Source: Channallabes apus (taxonomy: Eukaryota; Chordata; Actinopteri; Siluriformes; Clariidae). From it: a stretch of DNA of 64,000 bases. Positions 1-11,979 of this stretch are shown here, one piece after another (positions within the stretch are counted from its first letter, which is position 1; every line of letters starts with the position of its first letter). A program made the translations under genes and the position numbers. The notes beneath the pieces were generated by a model that was given only the letters and a program-made list of their open reading frames with translations, did no database searches and was not told the origin of the DNA. The stretch lies in the NCBI GenBank assembly GCA_030522415.1, contig CM060131.1, positions 8,086,203 through 8,150,202 on the forward strand. Direction: 5' to 3'.

Positions 1-271
1 CTGGAGAGTTTACAAAATGAAAAGTGCATGTGTGTAACAATGATAAGTGATTTGTACTCCTCTATTAGTGTGAACTCATAGTAGAGTAGGACTGTAGAAT
101 GTGTCGCGCAGGAAGTGGACAGCAGGAGGCTGTGTAGAGGAAGTTGTTCTTGACAGGAAGGCACATCAAGTTCTCTAGACAAGTGCTATTATTATATTTA
201 GTCGGGCGCTACTATCTGTTTAGTTCTTTAGTATTTTTTTCAGGCTTGACTTTTGTTTTTATATACACTGA

Positions 272-517
272 TTAGTCATACCTTTTAAAACCATTACCAT
301 TAAAGCTATCTAGTTTTAAATTCCCCGGGTGAGTGACTCTGGCCCCTCGGGCGTGGCTCCATGCGATCGATGGTGGTGTGATGTTAGCAGTGGATCCTTT
401 GGGTGCTGCGAGTTGCAGGGTGGGGCCTTGCTTGTCTGGTGCATCCCACGGACGCTCGATCAGATTGGAATTTGGGGAATTTGGAGGGATAAACAGTTCA
501 CTTTGGATAACAGGCAA
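272..517 (-). pseudogene. Tc1-like transposase C-terminal fragment
   Basis: Read on the minus strand, the segment contains SPNSNLIERPWDAPDKQ, a decayed form of the Tc1 motif SPDLNPIE-LWD that carries the catalytic Glu. The second half drifts out of the family frame. No terminal inverted repeats were found. A fossil remnant. Confidence 0.65.
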
Positions 518-523
518 ATTGTA

Positions 524-1387
524 CCCTTTGCCTGCTAAGCACCATATGCAGCAGACTGTGATGTGCTAAGTGGTCTGATACCTTTCTGTTATGCCCAGAG
601 TCTACTTTTTTTTTTTTTTTGGAGTTTGTCCTAAATTGTCCTTTTGATGGGACTGGGACAAACGGACTGGCTTTTGGTCCCCTGTCACCAGTTTACTGCT
701 GACCAAATTTATTCAATTCACCTGGCAGTATTGTTAATGTACATATGTTAAATGTTATATATACACATTTTAATATTTTGTTTAATAAAGGCTTACAATG
801 TTTTTTATTTTCCTCTACAAATTTAGTTTGGAAATTGTTAGTATTAGTGCTATAATTCCAGTATGTCCTGGCATGAACATACCTTTGATGTACTTGTAAT
901 GTAAATGCAAATATAAACTTACCATTTATATGTAGCTTTGGTGATCGATCGGAAGTATTCAAATAAGGAATTGAAGGTGGGGAGGGGCAAAATATGTAAA
1001 CGACTGCATCCGACCTCCCAACTTTTGGCATTTTGAATGAGAATATATTCAAAAATACAGTGGGAAATGTGATGGTTTTAGGTGTCTGTGAACCTGTCCT
1101 TCACATTGATCTTGAATTATCAGTGTAATAATCAGTTAAAATGATTTCGGAATGGACACAAATATGATCAAGGTCAAATGTCTACAACAGGTTTTCTTCA
1201 ATTCCTTCTTTCCTGTTTGAAATATATATTTGAGTTTTCTAGTTGTTGCTAGTACAAATTACAGTAGTATCGACTTTTTCTGGTTTCATATTCGAAACTG
1301 CAGCTGGTCCAGTCAATACAGTATCTGCAGATAAGTTCTGAACTCCTTAAGCTTCACCTTCTCACTCCCACCTCCTTGAGTCATATT
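524..1387. other. Non-coding, nothing recognised
   Basis: AT-rich sequence with a 14-base T run near 606-621. No gene or repeat family recognised. Confidence 0.6.
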
Positions 1388-2486
1388 TAGGGTTGTGTAC
1401 CGAACACCGGTGCCAAGACGGCACCGGTACCTACAGACCGAAACAGAATGCGAATTTCGGTGCCTCATTTCGGTGCCACTTAAATGCCTGAACTGGCGAT
1501 TGAAATATGTGTTCTCTAGATTCATATATTTTTGTAGATTAATAGTTCATTAGATTAAATTAAAGGAATTAAAAGCACAAATAATCCGGAAATGAGAGAC
1601 CATCCGACATGCGCGTGAATGCAGCAACTAATGTTACACTCGCTCTGAGCAGGCGGTCTACCGATAGCTTAGCATGCTAACGTAAACAACTTTCGTTAAA
1701 ATGCCTAAAACTAAACAGTCGAAAGTGTGGCTGTATTTCACAAGATAGGATTCCGGCACCGCGACGTGCAGCAAATGTTTTACAGCAGTTGCGTGTAAAC
1801 GCGGAAACACGTCAAATCTACTGAAACATTCGAGGGCAGACGGAATAAAGTTAAAAGCAGAGGGAGGGAGGCACCGTGTTTAACAGCTTGTGGACAACAG
1901 CTGGCGCCATCAGTGTGGACGACCCTCAGTCCCAGTCATACCAACTGTAGCAAAAAGGAGTCACCGATTATGATGACGTCAGCAGCCTGTCCGCAGGTCA
2001 GTAGTAGGATAATGTAATGTTAATAGCAAAATGCAAATCTTGCATTCATGCTAACAAATAGTCGAACTATTTGTAAAAAACTAATGTAACATGGATTCTG
2101 TTTATAATAATGGCTTTCCAGCTAGTACTAGTAGCACTACAACAGTGACCCCATTTACCATTGTAAAGAAGGCTATGCATGTCCTGTGCAGGGCAATAAG
2201 TCAGGAAAGGAGTCGTATTTTGACAGAAAAGGCAAATATGGTGAAATTTCTGCAAAAGAATTGCTAAAATTTGAAGCTTACATATTCATATATACTTTAA
2301 ACTTTTAATATATTGTTAAATTTTAAGCATACATTTTTTTTTTCAATAAAAATTAATTCTTGAGTCATCCACTATAATTTTGTGGCTTAAAAGTATCGGT
2401 TCAGGCACCGTTTTGGCACCGGTACCGATTTCAAAGTATCGATTTGGCACCGGTATCGAAAAAAAACCAAACGATACCCAACCCTA
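1388..2486. mobile_element. hAT-like DNA transposon remnant with BED-finger fragment
   Basis: The left end reads TAGGGTTGTGTACCG and the right end, reverse-complemented, TAGGGTTGGGTATCG: terminal inverted repeats of a hAT type common in fish. Sub-terminal CACCGGTACC/GGCACCGGT motifs recur at both ends (1405-1430 and 2403-2457). I could not find a clean 8-bp target duplication (flanks gtcatatt / tgtaatat). Length about 1.1 kb, so it is an internally deleted copy. Confidence 0.75.
1701..1883 (+). pseudogene. BED zinc-finger N-terminal fragment of hAT transposase
   Basis: A 60-codon frame starting at ATG 1701 encodes KVWLYFT, then after an in-frame TAG (1746-1748) a Cys-x2-Cys knuckle (TCSKCFTA) and NTSNLLKH. 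This is the order of aromatic, Cys-Cys and His ligands in BED fingers of hAT transposases. The frame ends at TAA 1881-1883 and the RNase-H-like catalytic part is absent. The second His of the finger is not evident. Confidence 0.7.
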
Positions 2487-2659
2487 TGTAATATAATATT
2501 TGCTTTGCTTGATGCAGTGTGTTCTCTTTTTGTTCATGGTAAATGGAATAAAATATACAATGTACAGAAAGTGACTAAATCAAAGCGACAAAACCAGAAT
2601 AATACATATACACTTCAATATGGTGTTGGTGCCACTTTTGCAGCTGTAACAGCTTCCAC

Positions 2660-3030
2660 TCTACTTGCAAGGCTGTTCACAAGAGTGTTTCTGTGGAAAT
2701 TCCCGGCCATTTATTCTGTACAGCATTTAGGAGGTCAAGCACTGATTTGGGACAATCTCCGTTCCAGTTCCTCCAAATGGTGCTCGATGGGGTTGAGGTC
2801 AGAGCTCTGTGTGGTCCACTCAAGTTCTTCCACAACAAACTCATCAAACCATATCTTTATAAGTCCTTGCTTTGTGCACTGGAGCGCAGTCATGTTGGAA
2901 TAAAAAAAAAAAGGGCCTTCTCCAAACTGTTGCTCAAATTTGGAAGCATACAGTAGAATTGTCCAAGATGTCTTGGTATGCTGGAGCATTAAGATTGCCC
3001 TTCACTGGGGAGAAGGGTATAGTATATAAT
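2660..3030 (-). pseudogene. Tc1-like transposase C-terminal remnant
   Basis: Minus-strand reading gives KIWFDEFVVEELEWTTQSSD, then LNPIEHHLEELERRL, clearly the end of a Tc1 transposase including the catalytic Glu of the DDE triad (in PIE). An upstream part reads NAPAYQDILDNSTVCFQIW. No terminal repeats recognised, so its borders are approximate. Confidence 0.75.
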
Positions 3031-3937
3031 GCCAAACATATGTTGGTGAGAAAAATAATATGATAAAATCTTATAAAAGACTTCTGCGAGAGGTATTCAA
3101 TGGGCAGAACAAAATGCAGCAGTTCATTTGGTTTTAAGTCTGTCACATGAATACATTAACTGTAAATTAGGCCCAGGTTTTCCAGATATCAGAGATTTTA
3201 CAACAGCTTTGAATGTGCCTCAGACAATCTTTTTTGCCTCAGACAATCAAGTTTGTTTGCAGTGGCTGTTTTTGGTATTGCGTAATAAAGATTAATCACT
3301 GCATATTTAAATACACTTATTCTTAAGCACTAGGACATAGCCTTAGTGTCAAGACTAAGGTGTGATCTCATTTTGCGTTTCTTTTTTTTCATAGCACATT
3401 TTAACCCAGTAGGGTGCAATGAAATGGCCCGAATTAGACTCTGTTTATATCCTCAGGGGTCAGTTGATCTGCTGGGCACATCAGCAATAATCAGCACAAT
3501 AGTAGCCGCACCAAAGCATAATGAAATTGGCCTTGCAGCTGCAGGTTGGCAGCCGAGACAGGAATTTGGCACTTTGTCGTGTTGCGCAGGTGTGGTTTGG
3601 TTTTGGTTGGATGATTGTCTGAGGTGGTATTAATACATGTTATTAATTGCTTGGTCAAGAACACCTGCAGCTCTCAAACACAAGCTTTTCACCTGTACAG
3701 ACACATATGATGTTCATCCAAATGATGTGAAAATTTATCTTTTAGTGCAGTCCGAGATACTGTTTAGTAACGCTAAAACTGGAGTCATTTATTTATTTAT
3801 TATATATATATTTTTTTTACAGCTATAACATCCATTTCCTTTGTAATACCTCAATCAGTATGATGAGTTCGTGAATCAGATTAAAACGACTAAAAATAGC
3901 CTAATCTACAGTATATGTATATATGACTATATAGTAG

Positions 3938-3940
<3 letters not shown>
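3030..3940. other. Non-coding, nothing recognised
   Basis: AT-rich sequence without recognised genes or repeat families. Short open frames here have no protein-like composition. Confidence 0.5.

Positions 3941-3943
<3 letters not shown>

Positions 3944-4008
<65 letters not shown>
3944..4008. repeat. (TA)n microsatellite
   Basis: About 65 bp of uninterrupted TA, followed by imperfect TATATGTG and TATACGTG units to about 4075. Confidence 0.95.
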
Positions 4009-4012
<4 letters not shown>

Positions 4013-4079
4013 ATATATATGTGTATATACGTGTATATACAGTACTGTATGTGTACAGGTGTATATATAGTACATATAA

Positions 4080-5330
4080 ATATAAAGTCGCTCAACCAAT
4101 AGCCAGTGTAAGAAGACTGCTTTTTTTTTTTATTATTCTCTGCGGCTCTGATATATATAATAAATTAATAAATTAGCCCTATGTAATATAATTTCATATT
4201 CCATTTTTTTTTTTTTATCTAGCATTTAACCTTGTAATAGTCTTCACACGTGCATGTACTTTTACACATTAGAGTTAAAGATTTACAGAAGAATGCTGAC
4301 GATCACACCATATCCTCAGGTACGTATGATGGGTCCGTTTTAGACATTTTTGATCATAAACGCTGTGCCCCTAAACCGTGTCCCACTATAAACATCTGAA
4401 AAGTGTATTATTTCAGGAGTTTGTGCCATTTTACTGCCTGTCCATCACCGCTGTACTGTATGCTGGCCTTCCGCCTCTATCAGGGAAGGACTTGGAGCGC
4501 TGCCCACTCATATATTTGACTTTGAGGTATTAGAGGCGATGAGGAAGGCTTATGGGCTTGTTTCATTGCTCATCCAAGTGAACAAGGGTGTTATTTATAC
4601 ATCCCCTCCTTTCTTCTCAAGTGTGGTCCATTCCTCAGGCTCCTTTGACCAAACTGCTGTCAATAATTCACCTTTAAGTTAGTCATTTGTAGGGCTGTTT
4701 TTATTATGTGTGTGAGAACGGTAGAGAAATAGATAGAGTGCATTGGTGAGAAACTAAGGGGGTAGAGGGAAAAAATCGAGAATGAAAGAAATCGAGAACA
4801 GAATGGGGAAAACTAGTAGAGATTTAATAACAGAGATGTTGGGTAATGAAATCAGCTAAAAGGCATGTAATGTTATTACATATCTGGTTTCTGTGCAGTG
4901 TGTAGGGGGGTGTTGGGCTTGGCTGGAGTGAAAGTGTCTCTTGTGGTTAGTTATGACGTTAAACTGACTGTGTGTGTGTGTGTGTGTGTATGCGCTATTA
5001 CTACAATGCTACACTTCACTTTTGTAGATATTTTGTACTATTGTGAACATGTACAAAACTGTTGCATGTTCACACTGAACAGTCCTGGGAGCTTTGCATT
5101 GCATTGCATTGAGTTACATGCAACAATACGGATACTGTAAACGTTCATTTATAAGTAGCTGGACAAAATGCATCTTCCATATTTGAGTATTGAAGTGAGA
5201 AGTGGCATAATACATTCGATCACAACATTCAGTGTTGTTGCCAGTTCATGTGTAAAATTATTCCTCGTACTCCCAGAACCAACTTTGAACAGTATGAGTA
5301 CTAGAATATGCACGTGTCATCAGGGAAGAA
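4080..5330. other. Non-coding; short (GT)n at 4969-4989
   Basis: No gene recognised. The stretch 4420-4680 is less AT-rich than its surroundings and contains no repeat I know; it could be a conserved non-coding element, but nothing in the sequence itself proves that. Confidence 0.4.
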
Positions 5331-5334
5331 AAAG

Positions 5335-5720
5335 TGCATTGATGTGATATCCTGGTCATTCATTACATTCAGGTCGTCAGCTGACTTAATTTTATTGCCC
5401 CATGACATCTGGCGAGCTGAGTGTACTGAATGAACAGGGTATCACATCAATGCATTTTTTTTCACCGCTCAGCAGCCTAGACTCGACCAATTGAAGCCAC
5501 CACAGATTATAACATTCCATAGGCTTGTACGGTGGCCACTATGCATAATGAGCATCACTTCATCCTTACCCTGACATGCCTTTGCACTGGAATGGATTTG
5601 CTCTAAAGTCCAAACTTCCAATGTTCCGTAGCAAACTGAAGCCTTTTTTTCTGATTGGTTTGACTAACAAGTAGATTTCTTATGGTCACTCAGCTGTTTA
5701 GCTGTTCATGTATCACTGTT
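5335..5720 (-). pseudogene. Degenerate Tc1-like transposase fragment with foldback
   Basis: Shares long blocks with the segment at 20780-21230, for example CATTCAGGTC and TCAGCTGACTTAATTTT, then the region from ...GACCAATTGAAGC to GGCCAC. It is a more decayed copy of the same minus-strand Tc1-like transposase. An inverted duplication at its left end makes a foldback (5335-5454). Confidence 0.55.
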
Positions 5721-5782
5721 CAGTGATCATCTGGATTTATTTTTTTTCCCACCACATTTCGTTCATGACGTTGATGGTTCAT

Positions 5783-5975
5783 TTGCATTTAGGCATTTGG
5801 CAGACGTTCTTATCCAGAGCGACATACATTTTTATCTCATTACACATCTGAGCAGTTGAGGGTTAAGGGCCTTGCTCAAGGGCCCAACAGTGGCAACTTG
5901 GTGGTTGTGGGGTTTGAACCTGGGATCTTCCAAACCGTAGTCCAATGCCATAACCACTATGCTACATCCTTCCAT
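5783..5975 (-). repeat. tRNA-derived SINE (family 1), minus orientation
   Basis: On the minus strand the right part gives a decayed pol III A box and a B box GGTTCAAACCCC, followed by body sequence and the tail (GAACGTCTGCCAAATGCC). It matches copies at 14190-14390 and 39783-39950. Confidence 0.85.
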
Positions 5976-5989
5976 GTTTTAATAAGGTG

Positions 5990-8010
5990 CTAAATTTGGA
6001 TCATTATTAAACACTACAAATTTTGTGCAGTAATATTTTATTACTGCACAACATGTTTATATTTTAATATTTTAGTTTCTTTATTACAATTTATTGTTTG
6101 TGGTCAAGTCCCGTCAGATTCGCCGAAATGTCACGATTTTGATATGGTTGTTATTTCCTCATTTAAATTACTGCCCAATATAAACTTCTACATGTTGCCT
6201 AACATTTTTGTTTTCAATAATGGGTGCGGATTTTATTTCACTTTATTTTTATTTCTGCTCTGAAGATTTCAGCTTGATTGACATGTGAGAGTGCTGCGCA
6301 TATGATGAATTACATGAGTAAGTTACAAATAGTTACAGTTGCAATGACGTCTCCAGTCAGAAATCGTTTGAATAAATGTTTCTGTAGCAACCTGTGTCGC
6401 TTAGCAACAAGGCCTCCAATAACGGCGTGTGCTGGTGGCTCGGGGCCGGTGGCTGTGGAATGCTGTGTCAAACATAGTTCCTCACTGAACCTTAAAGCTC
6501 TGAATCTTCTTTCAGTGCCCACTTGCCCTCAGAGCATTCCAGTGGCATTTAGGGAAATAATAAAAGTCATGCTTGGTGTGTGCGTATGTCTGGTCAGTGT
6601 GTGTTAGATGTTGTGATTTACTGTAGGTTATGCTGGAGGATTATGACTATTATGTGGTTATTGTCTGCTGATCCAAGCCCCATACTGTGCACTAAATAGT
6701 AATGATATCAGTGGTTTAATGACATATAATTTAATAGTCTAGTATGCAGTTTAGAACACAGCCCAAGTGTTCCTGACTTAAGATACAATTATCTGCCTAT
6801 GTTTCTTCATTATGCAATGGCTTTAAGCGAATTAAATGACCTTTTTTGGTCATTTTCTAACTCATACATTGTATCTGACTTACCTAATATAAAGCGTTAT
6901 GTCATTTTCAACATCTGTATTATCAATTTCCTATTAGCCTCAAGTTTTTCCTTAAGGATACACAGCTGTTTAGTCCAGGTATTTGCATTGTGCATGTGGA
7001 AATGATTTCTTATTTGACATAGCGGTTATTAAACCATTATTAAAAAGTTTTTTGGCCTGGACAGTGTATGCTCATTATGTATTTTATGATCTAATCTGTG
7101 TATTTTGTTCTTCGTGTGTCAAAAACATTGAGCCTTAGTGAGATAGTGCTAACACACTAGACAAAACAGATATACACTCCAAGGCTGTGCAGGTGCATGT
7201 AAAAACATAACTAAATGTCATCAAGCAACCCTCAAACTGCATCAATCCTGAATGCCTTGCTTCCTTGTTGAGTATCATATTAATTCTCACTTGCTATTAT
7301 TTGCGTCGTCTCTCTTCCTCTCGCTCCTGATTGTGTAGTCAGACTTCTTTTGTGCCCGATGTTGAGAAGCTGGCATGTCACAGGAGTGTATATAACCAAT
7401 TCGGATAAAACACTGGAGACGCAATGCTTAACTATGTCACCATGTCCGCATAATATCGATATTGAGCTCAGCAATTCTGTAGTTTCACATAAGAATTATT
7501 CTGCTGCTTCAGAGCGGATAGCTTCATTTTAATCAGCGTTTACTGTTTAATCTCAAGAGTGATGTGTAATTTGTCTGAACAAGGGCGTTAATAAACGTGG
7601 CGCTCTTTACACTGAATGCTGCAGAATGCTGCGAGGCTTTAATAACTCTCATAATGTGTTATGACGTCTAAACGAAAAAAATTCCTCCTCTCTTGTCTAG
7701 ACAGCAATTAAATAAACAGCGAGTTTCTTCTGAATAGTTTGAATATATTTGAATTTGAGCATTTTAATGCCACAAAATATGATGATTTAGGTTTTGTAGT
7801 GATTTCATTGACTTGATTTGGGATAAAAGGAAACGTATTATATTTCAATATACATCTTTTTTAGATCATTAAATTGCTGACAACAATACAAATGCTTATT
7901 TATGTAATTCTAGAGAATTGAACGTAGATATGATGCAGGCCGTTCGAGTATAAAATGGTGCTTTTAATCAGCGTGCAGGATAATGCTCTGTTTAATATGA
8001 TTTCTCTATT
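5990..8010. other. Non-coding, nothing recognised
   Basis: AT-rich sequence with no repeat family recognised. Short open frames (such as one at 6278-6607) lack protein-like features or splice context. Confidence 0.4.
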
Positions 8011-8012
8011 TG

Positions 8013-8068
8013 GTGCTTAATGTGGTTTCAGGAAATGATCCATAATTTCCTGAAACCATATTAAGCAC
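8013..8068. repeat. 24-bp hairpin (inverted repeat), 8-nt loop
   Basis: The arms 8013-8036 and 8045-8068 pair over 24 bp with a single non-Watson-Crick position (G with T, a G-U wobble if transcribed in this sense). The loop is GATCCATA. Confidence 0.9.
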
Positions 8069-8094
8069 ATTTATATTAAGCGTACCGGCTCGAC

Positions 8095-8400
8095 CGCTTT
8101 ATAATGTATACAGAGTAGCCGGGGGACTGGAGTCTATCCCAGGAGACTTGGGGCACAAGGCAAAGTACAAATCCATCGCAGGGCACTCACACATATACAC
8201 ACACACACACACACACTCACTCAGACTACAGGCAATTTAGAAACACCAATTAATCTATTCGGCATATCTTTGGACTGTGGGAGGAAACCGGAGCACCCGG
8301 AGGAAACCCACAAACATGTAAACTCCACTCACACAGACCCGAGACGGGCATCAAGCCTTCAGAGGAACCCTGGAGATGCAAGGCGACGGTGCTAAACACG
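8095..8400 (-). repeat. tRNA-derived SINE (family 2), minus orientation
   Basis: Reverse complement of the family seen at 31541-31916: it contains CTTTGGACTGTGGGAGGAAA and AACTCCACTCACACAGA-like blocks and a (CA)n tract at 8195-8216. Diverged, old copy. Confidence 0.85.
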
Positions 8401-9930
8401 AAGTCAACGTGCTGCCAGCTTTCTTCATATGTGCTACATTTCTCACTGAGCGAGAGAGAAGGAAGCAAAACCACTAACACAGCAGATCCGAATGGAATCA
8501 ATTCACAAAGGAGTCTCTGCATACTGCGGAGCCATGTACACCTAATCCCGATCGCGTAGGACTAGAAACAGCTGTAACGTCTTCAGGGTTGTGATGTTGA
8601 CAGAAGAGTGAAACTTTACCCAGCTGCCTCATGTGGAGCCTCCAAACAATGAAGGGGAAATCTATAAATCTGCTTTAGTACAGAGTTCAGTGATGGTACA
8701 TACAATCAGTGCTACTGACTTGTGTGTATACACAGCCTGAAGGATTTGTTTCTACTGACTAGTTTTCGTCTGTATTTCACCGTTTCTGGTGTTTATTGAA
8801 GTTTTGTAAAAAAAATTGATACATTAATCATAGTTAAAACTGCATAAAATCGGTCAAAGTGATAAAATGGCCTGTTATTAAAAGAGAGGGAGGGATGGAG
8901 GTGGGGTTATGAAGGTGTGTGTGTGTGTGCGCCGCTGAGCTCTTAAGCTTTAAACATGCCAAAGACACATGTGTAACTGGTTAAAGGTACACACTCGATG
9001 CTTATTGGTTCCTTTCTTTTCTCCTTCACCTGTCTTTCTCTTCTTGTCTCTCTGCCTCTGATAGGTTCCTGACCTGTCCGTTATACCTGTATTAGATTAT
9101 CTTATGGGTGCACGACAGGGGAAGAGAGAGAGAGAGAGAGAGAGAGAGCTTTTATTTAGTTCGAGTGATTCCATGTGTTTCATAAGTGAGATTGGAAAAA
9201 GATGAAGAAAGCAAAGTGCATTTCCTCCATCCTCCTCCTCCCGTCCTCCACCCAGAGTCTAAAAATAAACGAGCGTTTCTCACGACGAGACCGAGACATG
9301 GTGGGAGCGATGGTGGGAGAGAAGGAGAGATGGCCAGTGGAGGAATTTCCGGCTGAGTTTGGGGTTAAGTACACACTGAGCTATTTGATGTGATGTGTAT
9401 CGTGATGGCTCGCCTCTGTGTGGGTGAAGCTCATCAGCCATTGTCACTTATTTTAGAAGATTAGGAACTACTTAATCTTTTCACCCACCTGAATGTGTAA
9501 GTGTACATTTGAATTGCCTACGTTGTCCTGCCACTTTTATTAGAAATACATGAACACCTATTCTCGTTATCGCACCTTGATGTGCAAGGCAGCAGTGTGT
9601 ATACCACCCCTTTACAGCCTTTTTTTTTTTTGTGTATACATGATGTATAAGCAATAGTGAAAGGACAACCAAAACCTGCTGAAGAGAAATAGTATGCGCG
9701 TGATAAAATTCTACAAGAAGGAGACACAAAGTTCATTTTATCACATACTGTCCCATATCGGTCAAAGCAGCTAAGCAAATCCGATAACATGTAGCTAGCT
9801 GCTTTAGGATGCCCAGTGATGAGTTGAAACTGGCTCATGAATTAATGCCATCACCAACCAGTCCTACACGCAGAGCTTGATATAACTCCGTCGCTATGTA
9901 TTACTTTATTTTTGTGAGTGTTTGTTTTGG
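8401..9930. other. Non-coding; (GA)n at 9123-9149
   Basis: No gene or repeat family recognised. It includes a short (GT)n near 8918-8930 and a 27-bp GA tract. Confidence 0.45.
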
Positions 9931-9934
9931 TGCC

Positions 9935-10045
9935 TTTTGTGCGTGGAGGCTTAGCACTGTCGCCTTGTACCTTCGGGATCCGTGTCCGACTCAGCCTCCG
10001 GGTACTCCGGTTTCCTCCCACAAGACATGCATAATTGGCGTTCTC
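9935..10045 (+). repeat. SINE family 2 fragment
   Basis: Contains TTAGCACTGTCGCCTTGTAC followed by CTCCGGGTACTCCGGTTTCC, joined by a deletion of the middle of the element. Plus orientation, truncated. Confidence 0.75.
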
Positions 10046-10211
10046 TGGTCAAACTGGAGTCCCAGACATTTTGAATAAACACATATTAAATCAGTTCAAC
10101 CTAAAAAAAATCAGTCGAGGTTATTTTCAGCTTCTCATTTGATGATATGTGTGTGACTTTTGCGAGTAGCAACCAAACGAATGTGTAAATAAAGTATAGA
10201 GTGTAGTGTGT

Positions 10212-10213
<2 letters not shown>

Positions 10214-10249
<36 letters not shown>
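10214..10249. repeat. (GT)n microsatellite
   Basis: About 36 bp of uninterrupted GT. Confidence 0.95.
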
Positions 10250-10251
<2 letters not shown>

Positions 10252-10439
10252 AGTATACGGTTAGAGAGCATTTAGTATTCATACGAGCTGCTACTGTAGT
10301 TAACCAATACGTAATGTAAGCAGATAGCTCTACCCTCTCTTTGTCTCTCTCGCTAAAAACGTCGATTATTATTGTTATAGTAATAATAATTATTATTATA
10401 TATTATCAGCTTATATTTGATTATCTAGCGTACTTCACC

Positions 10440-10765
10440 ACCTCTCTCTCTTACTTTGTCTGTCTTTTCTTTTTCAGCTCTCTCTCTTTTCCTCTTTCTC
10501 TCTCTCTCGTCACCGTCTGACTCTTTTTATTTTTCTCTCGTTCTTGTTTTTGATTCTTTTCAGTTCTGTGCAGAATTATTACCACAACATTTGTTTTCTT
10601 TTAATGGCTCTTTGTGTTTGTCCTCTCCCCCCCCCCCCCCCCCCCCCCCTTCGTCCACCATACTTATTTTCTATCTCTTACACACACCCCTCTCTCGATT
10701 TCCTCCCTCTCTTTCTCTCCTTGCTCTCATTTCTCTCTCTCTCTCTCTCGCTCGCTCGCTCGCTC
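10440..10765. repeat. Long pyrimidine-rich tract with C23 run
   Basis: More than 300 bp dominated by CT/TTTCTC units, including a 23-base C homopolymer (10627-10649) and (CT)n ending in CGCTCGCTCG near 10760. Open frames through this region are low-complexity artefacts. Confidence 0.9.
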
Positions 10766-10886
10766 TGACAATAAGCCCATTCAGCAAGCTGATACATTAC
10801 AGATTTGGGTTTCTCCTCCCTCACATGGCATACACTACTTCTGAACACGCAGTGGGCATCTGAGTCTTTCTCTCACGCTCGGCTTT

Positions 10887-10890
<4 letters not shown>

Positions 10891-10925
<35 letters not shown>
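10891..10925. repeat. (CA)n microsatellite
   Basis: About 35 bp of uninterrupted CA. Confidence 0.95.
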
Positions 10926-10927
<2 letters not shown>

Positions 10928-11020
10928 GTAGTTCATCAGGAGTTGTATTTAATTTTCTTCGGTCTGCTCCTGCAGCATGGTCCTGTGTATTTCTTGCAAA
11001 ATGGAGTGCAAGTTAACTTG

Positions 11021-11040
11021 AGTGGCGCCCCCTGCTGACC
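11021..11040 (-). promoter_or_regulatory. Candidate CTCF binding motif
   Basis: On the minus strand the site reads GGTCAGCAGGGGGCGCCACT, close to the vertebrate CTCF consensus core CCAGCAGGGGGCGC. Motif match only. Confidence 0.45.
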
Positions 11041-11975
11041 AGAGACGCCTTTTTTGCCGGCTGTTTGAAAATGACGGCTATTTTACACCTAGCGCTAAAC
11101 TAGAGCGCCTGCTCAGATACAGTGCTGAGGAGAGAGAATGTTAGAAATAAAATATTAGAAATAGAAAAAACGGTGAGGTTTAGATGGAGAAAGATGGAGG
11201 GAGAGATACAGAAGCAGCAAATGGAAGAGAGACAAAAGAATGTTAAACTGAACACAAGACAAACGTGTGTGTGTGTGTCGTTTCAAAGCTGCAGCTGTGC
11301 ACTTCTCTGCCATGTTGTGATTTAACTTGATAATAAAATGTGCTACGTGCAGCCATGCACTCAATCACATCAGATACACAGACTGCACAGCAATCAGGTC
11401 CGACCCGAACAGGTGTGTAAGCCCGTACCTATCCACCATCCGTCTCTCACTCATGTCTTTCTGTTTCATGTGTGTGCAGCATGGATCTGTCATCTGCCCC
11501 CCCCCCCGCTCCTGCACGCATCCATCAGCGCTCAGCTTTCCCACTCCAGCTCTGTTTTAACAGTTGCAGACACACAACCTGCCCGAGATCCCACATCCTC
11601 ATGTCGGTCCAAACACAGCTTGACCCTACTAACTTATACAAATTGATAACACTTATGACACTGCTAATAATCATGTACTTCATCGGTCAAGATCTGTTTA
11701 GTGATCAAAGGCGATCTGTATAGTCTGTAGCTAATAAGTGAAAGACGATTATAATCTCAGTCGTACGTTCTTGCAATCTGAATATCTATACACGTGTTGT
11801 GACCTGTTGAGCATCACGTCGATGAAATAAATGACTGACAGGAGGCGCATCTGAGCACAAACGAGCATCCTGGAGCAGAAACGATTTTCTCCACTCAGTT
11901 TTCTCACTGGCTTAATACACTTTGGGACCACTCTATGGTTTAGTGTTCTACATACATATCTTCCAAGTCATTTGT
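11041..11975. other. Non-coding, nothing recognised
   Basis: No gene or transposon recognised. A C9 run lies near 11500. Confidence 0.45.
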
Positions 11976-11979
11976 ACAA

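Noticed and set aside
3871..4176. Open frames of Ile-Tyr repeats (also near 17682 and 57188)
   Set aside because: They are translations of (TA)n microsatellites.
5783..5975. tRNA-like A and B boxes (also at 14182, 31541, 36557 and 39783)
   Set aside because: They belong to repeated tRNA-derived SINEs; the cloverleaf and anticodon arms are not preserved, so they are not tRNA genes.
10456..10863. 135-codon open frame rich in Ser, Leu and Pro
   Set aside because: It is produced by a pyrimidine-rich low-complexity tract including a C23 run.
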